A DNA stretch of 64,000 bases from positions 97,117-161,116 of the forward strand of contig GG745346.1 of assembly GCA_000151295.1 (NCBI GenBank). The letters run 5' to 3'. The translations under genes were made by a program, and so were the position numbers. Shown piece after piece: positions 46,199 to 56,518 of the stretch (positions within the stretch are counted from its first letter, which is position 1; every line of letters starts with the position of its first letter). The stretch comes from Allomyces macrogynus ATCC 38327 (taxonomy: Eukaryota; Blastocladiomycota; Blastocladiomycetes; Blastocladiales; Blastocladiaceae). The notes under the pieces were generated by a model. That model worked only from the letters and a program-made list of their open reading frames with translations. It was not told the DNA's origin and searched no databases.

Positions 46199-47735
46199 TT
46201 TGTGGACGGGTTTGGTTTCCAGTTGGTGTGCATAGGTCAAAATACAGTCTGTGAATTGCATCAAGTGCAAACCAGACATGCGTTCCTTGGCAATATTGCT
46301 CAAAGATGGTTGCGACCTGTGCCAACCCGATGGCGACATCAATCGTGCCAAGCAGAACCACGCGCGAACTTTGCACGAAGACGATTGGATGCCGCGAAAA
46401 CAAATGAAGGAGAGAATGATTCTGTTTCGACCGTCCGTTATTGCGTCGGATCGGGCCGGTCAAGTGCAACGGCCACGACCCTGCACCAAGGATCGCTCGG
46501 TGTATAGTCACTTAATTTCAGGAGGACTCGGTCAGTCATGAGCGGTCAGTTATGAGCGGTCATGAGCCGATCTCCATCATCGACAACGACGGTGCAGGCC
46601 ACACCTGCAGAACTAGATGCACCATCTTGTCGTGTTACGCTCTCACAATGACTGATGATGTATGCCTGACCTGCAGAATCAAGTGCATTGTCGTGTCCTG
46701 TAGTGGAGAGCTGTTACACTCACTTTCTTGATCAGCATGTTTGAGCTCTCACAATTAGCTGACGATACGGACCCTGCAGAATCAGGGGCATCGTCGTGTC
46801 TAGTGGAGCTCTCACTCACTCACTCCTCTCTCTCAGCTGCAGTCGCCCGCCTTGCAGCACGACCTGCGCCAATCTACTTCAGGGAACAGCACACTGCTGC
46901 ACAATGTAGTGTGATCTCGCCCCTCTCCCCGCATGTGCCCACTCATGACAGATGGTGGTGTAGAATTACCTTGATATATCTTCAAGCTTCCTCCATCGCC
47001 CTCGGATGCATGTCCATTTCTGGCATGGATGACCAAAGCTGTTCGGCTTCCGGATCCAGATCCTCCACAAGTCACGTTGTCTTCCCTTGTTGATCTTCCG
47101 ATCGATGCCCTTTCGGGGGCACCCAGCCATGATTCGAGGGCTGTGACGATCAGGTACTGGCAACATGCAGCTAGCTCAAACGTGAGCGCGACAGGGAGGT
47201 CTTGAGCGGATGGGATCACTTTGCGCTGGCGTGCATGCGGAACGTTCATGTTGAGATGCCGGCGCAATATAAGTCCTTGAGCGCCATGGTTCTTCTTGTT
47301 ACATCAACAATTTGCTTCTTGGAAGACTATGGTGCGTTTATGGTTGAGAGTCGGTGGATCAAGAGCAAGCGCAGCCTCAAACGATGCCAAACTCTGGGAG
47401 TCGATGCTTCGTCGCTCTTGATAAAATCAACACCGCATGCATGGCGAAAATCGGACAGTCGCTGAACCCTGTTAAGCGCGAGATGCATACCAGTGAACAG
47501 AATATCGTGCGATGCTTATCGAGACAAAAATAACCGCTCAACGCAACGCATCAAGCGATGGAAAAATCCTTCACCTCGCGCCGTCCTGCCTGTTGATCTT
47601 TTCTTATACACAAATGAGGGCACCATCCCCCTCCCTCGCCATACCACTATGCCGATGCCTCGGTTGCCGCTGCCGACTCGACCGGTTGCAACCTACACGC
47701 AACAAGTCCATCAGCTCGGTGGAAAACCCCCTATC
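46199..47735. other. Intergenic, 1.5 kb, with short degenerate repeats
   Basis: AT-richer sequence with no supported gene. It contains the repeat block at 46530-46830. The rest shows only short frames. Confidence 0.45.
46530..46830. repeat. Degenerate tandem repeats
   Basis: At 46533-46566 the word ATGAGCGGTCA recurs. From about 46600 to 46830 a unit of roughly 90-110 bases occurs about three times, each with CCTGCAGAA, then GTCGTGT, then a CTCTCACAAT-like core. Copies differ by many substitutions and indels. Confidence 0.55.
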
Positions 47736-48437
47736 TCAAGCAAAAGCCCAATCCAAAGCGTACAAGGTGATGTTGTCGCCCTTGAGCAAGATGCGGCTCA
47801 GCGGCTTGCGGTTCACGACCTGCCGCGTGCCCTTCTTGTAGTGCACTTCCTCGGCGTCGTCCAGGACCAGGTTCATGAACTCGTCGAAACCCTGCGATGC
47901 GGTGCGGGGCAAGATCATGGTCAATGGACGTGGTCGGTCGGTTGGGAGAGCGAGAACGTGGTGCGTACGTTGATCACGCCCTCGATGCGCATCTCGTCGT
48001 GCTCAAAGAGCCACACCGACACGCGTTGTTTCTGGTCATAGGGTTCGCGCGGTCGTGAGTGCGGTGGCCGCGTTGATAGTGAGAACGGGTCAGGTCAACT
48101 GCGCGGGTCAGCGAGCCGGTGCCATCTGGGACGTGCGCGCATCGTTTGGCCATCAATGGTACGTGGCCACGGCATGCATGGACGCTAGGGGCTGCCAGAC
48201 AGCGGCGCTCGACGCTGACGTTTCGCCCCACGATGGAGTGACCGCGATCATGGGACTGGAATTGGACGAGTACGTTTTGCAGGTGCTTGAACACAACCGC
48301 CTACATGGAACGCGCATAGGATACTTGCGTGAGCGTGGAAGAATTCGGTATCGTTCGTGGTCGCTCGTGCAAACGACGCCGTATCGGCCGCGACATACAA
48401 TGGGTTGGACCATCACTTTCTTGACTGTCGACGACAT
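47736..48437 (-). CDS. SME1: Spliceosomal Sm protein E
   Basis: Component of the heptameric Sm ring on U1, U2, U4 and U5 snRNA in the nucleus (family knowledge). Four exons: 48437-48399, 48300-48274, 48031-47969 and 47891-47736, 94 residues (human SmE has 92). All joins are phase 0 with donors GTATGT, GTACTC and GTACGC. Exon 2 is only 27 bases and encodes AVVFKHLQN. The protein reads [13 protein letters not shown], then the Sm1 motif [34 protein letters not shown] and the Sm2 motif [10 protein letters not shown]. The RNA-contact residues of Sm1 (MNLV) and Sm2 (KGDN) are intact. A small insertion ([12 protein letters not shown]) lies in the usual variable loop. It is head to head with the phospholipase gene. 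Confidence 0.95.
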
Positions 48438-48690
48438 GGTTGGGAACAAATTGCAGCGAGTCGCGGGGGTCGGTCCAAGAGTCGAAAGTGTCGGGGCTTG
48501 TGTGCGACTCGGTCGGTGTGGTGGACGTGCAAAATGATCTGGTCAAGCTGGACTTTCAGCGCCGATGGTTGTGACAGCTTGGTCATTTGCTCCTGCTCAC
48601 CGCAGCCTCGCGTCTGTTGGTTCGATCCCCGGCCCGCTCGCTTCCTTTTCTCCTTTCAGCACCACCATCAACAAGCAAGCGACAACCGCC
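48438..48690. promoter_or_regulatory. Compact bidirectional promoter region, SME1 and phospholipase
   Basis: Only about 250 bases separate the opposed start codons. Both promoters and 5' UTRs must fit here. No defined motif was recognised. Confidence 0.5.
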
Positions 48691-51600
48691 ATGACCATTG
48701 CCGCGATCTTGGCAGCAACACGACGACGACCACTACCAGCGCACCTGAACGCGCGCAGAATCTTTCGGCCGCATGTCGCCACCTATAATGCGGGCCCGAC
48801 GGACCGCGCCGTTTGGCTCCTAGACCATCCCTCGGGTGCGCGCAAATGGGCGACCGTCGCGTTTGCCGCGGCCGCAATCGCGCTGGCCCTGTCGCAAGAC
48901 AAGCCCATAAAGAAGCCCTACGAGCTGCGCGCCGAGGAGGAGCACCGAAAGCAAGCCGAAGAGGAGGCGCGCCGCGCCGCTGATATGGATGCAGGAGCGA
49001 TACTCACGTCAACCACGGCCGATCGTGACACGAGCATCAACCCAAACCTCGCGTCCGACGCAAACGACGCGTGGCAGACCGTCGCGACCAAGTGGCGCGA
49101 CTGGACGGCGCGCGCGCGCATGGCGTGGTCGCGCCGGATCGATCCCGAGGACGAGCCCGACGACGGCACGGACGTGCAAGTCGTTTCCGCACCAGCAACT
49201 CCCGAGGTTCCGCGGCTCGGCCGCCAGGCGCAGTCGCTCGCCGTGACCAACGCGTCGGCACGGCCCGTCTACGTCGCGCGGTACCACGACGTGGTTCTTG
49301 ACGTGCCGTCGTGGCAGAAAGTGACTGCGCTCGTCGACCAGGCGTGGTCGCTCGTCGTTGCGCAAGTGCCGAAGGGGTTCCTGCCGGCCGCGTGGCGCGC
49401 GGCAGACGGCGGAGGCGAGGTGGTCAAGAGCAGCAGCACGCTGATCGCGGAGAAAACGACGACGGTGACGGCACCGCAAGAGCTGTGGCGCGTGCTCGTC
49501 GACCTGGTCCGTGACCGCGCGCGCGAGCCCGTTCCGGACGCACCCGCGCCATCGACGCCATCTGCGCCGGCCGACGCATGGAAGGTGCTGCTCGCGTCGG
49601 CCATTGACCAGTGCGATCTGTCGAACCGCGCGGCCGAACGACAAGTAAATCTCGAGATTCACGAGATTGCGCCCGGCACGACCGTGACGATCCCGCCGTC
49701 GCCGTTGCTCGACCAGCCGACGCTGATCTGCTTCAACGAGATGCTGCTGTTCAGCGAGTCAAAAACAGCGCTTGCGCAGGCCGTGGCCAATGGTGGCGTG
49801 ACTCCCGAGTCGACGACGACGTCCCGCGTACTGACGCCCCGCGCGTCCGTCGGCGTGCTTGGGATCGACTGGGTCGCTGACGTCGTGTTCCGGCGGCGTC
49901 CTGAGACTGGCCGGATCGAGGCGGTGAGCGGGCTCGAGGACCGGCTCGCACAGTGGACGCGCGAGGTTGTCGACGAGGGGTCGCGGTGGTTGAGTGCCGG
50001 ATTGATTGAGGATATGGAGCGCGTGCTCGTTGACGACGCGGAACGGTTCCCGGAGGCAAAGTGGACGGCCACGGCTACGTGCGTATTTCGCGTGCGCACC
50101 GCAGCGGAAGGAATTTGGATTGATTCGGCGGTTTTTAGGGAGGAGTCTGGACCGTCGCACGAGGAAAAGAAGTACATTCGCAAGCGCAAGCGCATCGTCA
50201 AGGAGGCGCTCAAGGAGCTCGTGCCGCATCGGTCGTGGCTCGAACTTCACCACACGCCGTCGATTGCGATTGCCATGAGGTGTGTGCCCGACGGTGCCAA
50301 ACATTTTTTTGGTGTGCAGACACTCATCCGTTCATCCTGGGTACATGTAGCGGTGGCGGGTACCGCGCCATGGTCGCGGCCGTCGGTTTCTTGCAGGGCC
50401 TAAAAGATATTGGCGTTCTGCAAGCATCGCAATACGTCTGTGCGTACTGCGCGTCTCGTCCCCCAACCGCGGAGCCAAACTCACCGCTTCCATTGAATCG
50501 GCACAGGTGGGCTCTCCGGCAGCACCTACACGCTCGCGCAGTGGCTCCTCGTCGATCCAAACCTCGACTCGCTCCTCGACCACCTCGGCGGCACCCTCGA
50601 GGCCGACCTGCTCACCATCGAAAAGATCATCACGCTCGCGCCCACCGACCTCATGGCGCTCATGACGCCGATCGTGCACAAGAAACTGTTTTCGAAACCC
50701 GTGGCCGTCGCCGATTTTTTCGGCGTTCTCGTCGCGCACCAGCTGCTCGCCGACATGGTCGACTTCCCGCTCACCGTCGCACCGGCGGCGCCGGCAACCC
50801 GCCCGCCGCCGCTCAAACGCGCCATCGACAAGCTGCGCGAAATGGCCGGCTTGCCCACGCCCACTGACCGCCGCACGGATCGCCATCTCCGGTACTACCC
50901 GAAACTCTCGGACGTGCAGCTCGACCCGCACGTGCACCCGTGGCCGCTGTTTGCCGCGGTCACGTACGATCCCCGGCAGCACGAGTACGCGTGGGTCGCG
51001 TGGGATACCAAGCATGTGGATGTGGCATACTTTGATCCGCAGCGTAGCGACGTGACGGCGCGCGTGCCCGTGTGGGGGCTTGGGCGCGAGTTTGTACACG
51101 GGGTCAGCCAAGAGTACGTTCTGGTTTGTTGCGAGCGCATTTCGTACTGGTTGGTAGACTGACGCTTCGACAGACAACTGCCCGAAATGCCGCTGCCACT
51201 GCTCATGGGCCTGTGGGGGTCGGCGTTTGCCGGTACAATCTCGCACGCGTGGGACGAGATCAAGGGCATGTTTGCGCTGCCCGACGACTTGCGACAGACG
51301 ATTGAGCGGTTCGTCGCCGAGGTATGCTCCTTCTTCGCGCCCTTTATCAACTCCTCTCGGGAATCTCACCCACCACCACCGTCATCCAGGACCAAGTCGC
51401 GCACGTGCACCCAATCGACCCGACCACCGTCCCGAACCCGTGGTACGACCCCGACGCGACCTCCCAGTCGCACCTGCACGCGCAGCCGACGCTCCCGCTC
51501 GCCGACGCTGGGCTCGCGTTCAACTACCCCCTTCCGCCACTCGCGCACCCGACCGCGCGCGCGTCCCCACCCGATATTCTGATCCTGCTCGACGCGTCGG

Positions 51601-52001
51601 CCGATATTTTCGGCGCGATTTCGCGCAGCAACGCGGCGCGGTACAACGCGTTTGTTGACCGGTGGCAGCTCGACGTGCCGCACCTTCCGCTCGACACGCT
51701 GTTTTCCGAGGCCGAGGTCGAGAATGGCCGGGTGGAGAGGTCGGTGTATGTGATTGAACGCAACGGGAAAGTGCTCGTGTACGTGCCGCTCGTGCCGGAG
51801 CGCGAGGGGGAGGGTGCGTTTGATCCGGCCGCGCACCCGTGGTGTCGCACGGGGAATTTTGTGATGACGCGCGCGCAAGCGAGGCAACTTGCGCAAGTCG
51901 TGCGCGGCAAGGTCGTGCGCGGGCGCGAGGCGATTGTGGGTGCGATTGAGCGGGTCGCAGAGGGACATGTTGCGGAGGGGGAGGAAGACGAGACGGTGTA
52001 G
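48691..52001 (+). CDS. cPLA2-family phospholipase with long novel N-terminal region
   Basis: Serine lipase of the cytosolic PLA2 / fungal lysophospholipase fold. Five exons: 48691-50279, 50351-50439, 50507-51113, 51174-51321 and 51390-52001, 1014 residues. Donors are GTGTGT, GTGCGT, GTACGT and GTATGC, and all joins keep frame. The catalytic half starts at about 530: SGGGYRAM (oxyanion loop, 530-537), GLSGS with nucleophile Ser 563, LLMGLWGSAFAG, and the Asp motif DAGLAFNYPLPPL with Asp 850. A strand DILILLDASADIF follows, as in fungal phospholipase B. No C2 domain and no secretion signal are present. Instead residues 1-30 look like an organelle presequence, about 50-70 are hydrophobic (WATVAFAAAAIALAL), and about 70-525 match nothing I know. 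A membrane-anchored mitochondrial enzyme is an inference. Confidence 0.9.
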
Positions 52002-52211
52002 CGAGCGAAAGAGAGAGACCTGTGTCCGAATGAATGTAACCGTGTCCATCGATGTTGTAAATACATCACATTTTCCCATCTCCATCTCGCGGCTTCTCTC
52101 CTCATGCGCCGCCCCTCACGCTGTCGTGCGACTGCAACAAATGTACAAACTGATCAAAATCCAACCCTGCCGACAGGAGGCCGGACCACTTGCCATTCTT
52201 TCCTCGACTCC

Positions 52212-52765
52212 TCAAACGACCTGCGACAAGTCAAACCGCACGAACCACGTCCCATTCCCGCCTTTGTTCCCGCCCAGGCCCGCTTTCTGATCACCCGACT
52301 TGAGCTCGACGGACCGCATGAACTGTGCAGCCGGCTCTGAATCTCGCGGCACACGTCATCATAAACACGCTTGTTGCGGCAATCCTTGTTACCCATCGTC
52401 TGCTTCAGGTACACAAGGAGCCCAGCAGCAGCAAACCAGGTGCCGCCATGGTACTCGACGCAGTAGAGCGTCCTCGTAAACCATTTCTCGGTGCACGACC
52501 GCACTTCCTCGATGAACTCGACGATCTCGCACGGAATATGCGCCGGCAGGCGCACGCCATCCTTGCGCCCGCGGCTCGTGTGCACTGAAACTGGGCCAAT
52601 GTACTTCAAAATGTTGTTACGCTTGCAATCGGTCTTGGACACCGCGTCGTAAGGCTTCTTGAGGCCCGTGGGCACCGACGCGCAGACGGCTGCGCCGCTT
52701 GACGGCGGCGACGCGAGTTCGTCGACCGTCGAATGGGCGCGCTGCTGGACCGAGGTGCGCGTCAC
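52212..52765 (-). pseudogene. Hypothetical gene fragment, 5' truncated and frame shifted
   Basis: A well-formed protein block on the minus strand (NNILKYIGPVSVHTSRG, EIVEFIEEV, TLYCVEYHGGTWFAAAGLL) changes frame near 52330. The second frame gives AQFMRSVELKSGDQKAGLGG and WFVRFDLSQVV with a TGA at 52212-52214, a credible C-terminus. One missing base at the junction would restore one frame. Upstream, no ATG is found before a stop near 52860, inside the duplicated phospholipase fragment. The family is not recognised. Its 5' part was probably replaced when the neighbouring fragment was inserted. Confidence 0.42.
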
Positions 52766-52819
52766 GGACGGCGCACGAACCTTGGCTGCACCGACCGCAC
52801 CGCCTGCCGCTCGCGCAGT

Positions 52820-53310
52820 GCCGTGATGAGCGCCGACGTTCTGATCTTGCTTGACGCGTCAACCGATATCTTCGGCGCGATTCCAGCGCGCGCATCGCCG
52901 CCTGACATTCTGATCCTGCTCGACGCTTCGGCTGATATTTTTGGCGCGATGGAAATGCGGTGCGGTACAACGCCTTTGTCGACCGGTGGCAGCTCGAAGT
53001 GCAGCATCTCCCGCTCGACGCGCGATTTTGCTGAGGTGATGGTGATGGATGGCCGGTTGGAGAAGCAGATGTAGTGATTGAGCGCAACGGAAAGGCGCTC
53101 GTGTGCATGCTGATCGTGCTGGAGCGTGAGGGGGAGCGCGCGGTTGATCTGGCCTCGCATCCGCGGTGCTGCACGGGCAATTTCGTGAAGACGCGCGCGC
53201 AGGCTTGGCAGTTGGCACTTTTCGTGCGCGACAAGATCGTGAGTGGGCGCGACGCGACTATGTGCGGGTTTGAGCGGGACGCAGAGGGCGCGTGGCGGAC
53301 AGGGCGCTGA
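52820..53310 (+). pseudogene. Broken copy of the cPLA2-family gene 3' end
   Basis: Sequence matching the last exon of the phospholipase recurs about 1.3 kb downstream: PPDILILLDASADIFGA, RYNAFVDRWQLEVQHLPLD, ERNGKALVCM, CTGNFVKTRAQAWQLA. The frame breaks after DIFGAM, again near 53030 (an in-frame TGA) and once more before ERNGK. The LLDASxDIFGAI block is present twice in tandem (about 52838-52884 and 52905-52950). The nucleophile and Asp motifs are absent, so it cannot be an active enzyme. Confidence 0.72.
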
Positions 53311-53760
53311 AGACAGGAGCGCTACAAATGTAGAGTGTGAGAATTGGAAAGAAGTTTGTCCGAATGAACGGTTTTTAATGAACAGTCGCATACCCGCAGT
53401 ATTGAGCCTCAGAGCCGACCATGCCGACCAGCCGAGCACCGCTCATACTTCCCAGACTCTGTCCGCTGCCAGAACTGCAAACAATAATTCCGCTTTCTCA
53501 TTGATTTGCGCTCGACACGTGCCAGCTGCTGCCGGAACAAGCCGTGTACCTCCACGGCCGCCTCGTGTAACCGCGACAACCGAAGCGAAGTGTCAACCGC
53601 AACGGAAACAGAAACTATCAGTGCCAGCCCACCAACATGAGTCCCAGCTCGCCTGTCTCGTTCTTCGCTGCCCGTCTTCCCGAATTGGGCGCGATCCAGG
53701 CGCTGTTTGTTGCGCGCGCGCGCCTCGCACTCTTCCACCGCACTGCCAGCCAACGAGTGA
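53311..53760. other. Spacer, no gene seen
   Basis: About 450 bases after the broken copy; short frames only. Confidence 0.45.
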
Positions 53761-56128
53761 CTGTTTGATACCTCTGCTGCTCGCGACACGGCACCCGATC
53801 TGATTCTTTCCCGCGTCGAGGAGCAACTCGACCTGAACGTCAAGGGCATTCATATCAGCCCTTGCGAAACATCGCCACGCGAACGGTCCGTCACGGTCGG
53901 TCGCGCGCTGATTCGCGCCTCGGACTGCGGTAGCATTTCCGGCCATCTGCGCAACCCACGGTCGACAGTTCGTGTTGCCATGCGGGACATGTTTGCGTGG
54001 TGGATTGACGACACGATCGCTGGCTGCATGGACAGTCACATCGACTCAGGGTGGGTGCGTCGCGGGAAAGGGCGTTACTGGATTGAGAACCCGTTCACGC
54101 GCGGTGCCGAGCCGCGGCAGTGTGGTTCAATGTTGAGGCGATGGCACCGACGGAAGAGGTGCTGTGCCGTTTGCTTGTGGCCGACCTGATCCGCAAGTGC
54201 ACCTGAGCTGATCCGATCTAGTGGTTCCTTCAAAAAGTGCTCCAGTACCACCAACCTCGACGGACACGCATACCTCGGCTGTGAAAGCAGCAGCGCTTAC
54301 GGAGACCGACCTGCTGGCACGCCGCCTCCAACCGTGTGAATCTGACCACAATGGATGCTGCGCCGCGACCAACGATGACGGGGATTCGGACATGGAAGAT
54401 ATTGGTGGTGCTAGCATCACCCAGTTGCCTGCAAATGTAAGCACGAACGTCGAGTCCAGTTCTGGCGTTCTCTCATCGTCTTCGATGAAACTTCCTCGAA
54501 TCATGTCCACCCTGCCGTCGTATGCAGGTGCTCCCGCACCTAGTCGACTTTGATGCCCGCCCGTCCCTCCTGCCATGTCGATTCTCGCCAATATTCCAAT
54601 TGACTAACGCTACCTCTCGTCCACCGATTCGACCTCCAATGTCGACCTCATCTCCACAAGTGACTACGCCCGGTTATCGGTCGCCCAACGTGACCCTTAC
54701 AACAGGCGCAATGAACCGGGCGCTCACGGCTTTGGACTTTTACGGCATGCATTATTACTCTACGCCGGCACCATCCGATGCTGCACCAACCAGACCGCCG
54801 TCTCCACCAGCGGCTACGGCATCGGCCAGGCCGCCACTCGCGCATTCCCCTGTTGCTTCGGGTTCCACCGCGGCCGCATCACAGAGTCGCCAACTGTCCC
54901 GGGAACAGGCCCGCAGCGGCCAGCGCCGGTTTCGGGCCAAGGGGGTCGACAAGCGCTTCCTTGTGCCGATTCGCATGTCTCGCCCTGAGCCAAGCACGGC
55001 GCTTCCCACACCAGCCGTTTCCGATGTCTTGCCCTGTGCACCGACCGCAAATTCTGCGTAACCTCTGCATTCTCACTTGATGACGGCTCCGTTTCAACCT
55101 TATCTTGCTAGCTCAGACGCAGAGCAAGCGCCGTCATTGCAGTCATTGCTCATGACTGCTGTGGCCAGTGTGCCAGCACAACTCGCACCCCTTGCCAACA
55201 GGCGCAAGGACTTATCGAGCGATGCGAACGCGGTATCTCATCCTGTTGATGTGTTGTAAGACGACGCACCGTCTCCACCCATCCATCTGAGTCCAGTTCC
55301 AAAATCCTCTTCCTCCTCACCTGCTCTCGACGCATCTCCACCTGCTCTCGGCACGCATCCACCCGCTCTCGACACGCATCCACCCGCTCTCGGCGCGTCT
55401 CCACCCGCTCTCGACACGCATCCACCCGCCCTCGGCGCATCTCCATCCGCTCTCAATGTGCCATTCCCACTTGCTGAGCCATTGCCCGAACCACGCGCTT
55501 CTATTCGGCCCTTGGCGGCCGCACTCGTCGCGGCAATTGCCACCCTCGCCGCATCGCTCACCGCCGACGACCCGGACCTCGCGGTGCTCTCCACTGTGGC
55601 CCCGTACATTGTCGCGCTCCTCGCCAGGGACGAGCAGCTGTCAGCGTGCGCCGTGTATGCTACCGGTGTGGCCGCGTTCACGGGCATCGACACTGCCGCG
55701 TTTCTCGCGACCATCGACGAGTTTACGCGCGCAGTGCCGTCGTTGGCGGTCCCGGCTTGCGGGTTTTCCGGTGACCAGGAGGTCCCAGAGGTGGTGCATG
55801 CAGAATTGCCGACACCAAACGCTGCAGTCCACGATGACGGTCCCGCGGCGAAACGGCGTAGTGTGTCGCTCTGCCTCTCGACCAGGCCGCCGTCCCACCG
55901 TGCTCTGCCGCGTACTATATGCGCTTCCTCGTCACGATGCGCGTGCATCCAGAGTATGCGGCGATCCGTGCCGTAGGCGAGGAGTGTGCCGCGCACGCGG
56001 CCGAGATGAAGGTCATGATGCAGGAGTTCGAGCGAGCCTTGGACGTCGGATTACCGGTGTTGGCGGATGCGTACCAGCAGCTGAAGGAACGCCGCAGTGT
56101 TCCTTCAATGAAGAGGATTGTACCGTGA
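53761..56128 (+). pseudogene. Relay of coding-like frames, probably a decayed gene
   Basis: Coding-like blocks succeed each other on the plus strand in changing frames: 53761-54189 (LSRVEEQLDLNVKGIHIS, then VRVAMRDMFAWWIDDTI), 54221-54553 (acidic/Ser-rich), and one frame from about 54522 to 55976 interrupted by TAA at 55059 and 55257. That frame includes NRALTALDFYGMHYYS, the 21-base repeat, and an Ala-rich helical part (RPLAAALVAAIATLAASL). The last block (to 56128) is MRFLVTMRVHPEYAAIRAV with a helical tail. No block shows a known domain. Undetected introns, sequencing indels or real decay could each explain part of this. Confidence 0.35.
55318..55443. repeat. Six tandem copies of a 21-base unit
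   Basis: Units such as CACCCGCTCTCGACACGCATC, perfectly spaced every 21 bases, with alternating variants forming a 42-base higher-order period. On the plus strand they encode alternating PALDTHP and PALGASP; on the minus strand RERVDAC-like heptads. A seventh copy is degenerate. Confidence 0.9.
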
Positions 56129-56518
56129 CGCAGGTGCGAGTGGAACCGCGTTGTGATGTGCGGCACAGTGTTGCTGCGTGGGATGGATTGAAGAGTGGAA
56201 TGCATTTTGTGCCGAAATGTGAACGTCAACGGGCGGTCGATTTTTTGATGCCGTTAGCAAACCCTGCTACAATGCAACGGCCTCATGCGAGCTGCCGTTG
56301 TGAGCATCGTTGGTGAGCATCCAGCCAAGGATCAGCAAGCATGCAAACAAGACTGAACAGATGTGTATTTTCTTCTTCATTTCCAAAGCATCAAATGTTT
56401 CCACATTGCGCCTCTTGGTTGCTCATATTGCCCTGGGATCGGCAAGGAAAAGAACGTGATCGATGTAGCACGCTGGAAAAAGGGCAGACAATAGACAATG
56501 CTTACCGTCGGTCACGTA
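56129..56518. other. Spacer, no gene seen
   Basis: About 390 bases between convergent units; short frames only. Confidence 0.45.

Noticed and set aside
46530..46830. Degenerate repeats considered as a CRISPR-like array
   Set aside because: Units are imperfect, spacing is irregular and the genome is eukaryotic.
48597..48640. A GGTTCGATCCCC string resembling the T-arm of a tRNA
   Set aside because: The bases on each side do not form the five-pair T stem and no matching acceptor stem, anticodon arm or D arm was found upstream.
55318..55443. The 21-base repeat considered as a transposon terminal repeat
   Set aside because: Copies are tandem and direct, spaced exactly 21 bases, with no inverted partner or target-site duplication.
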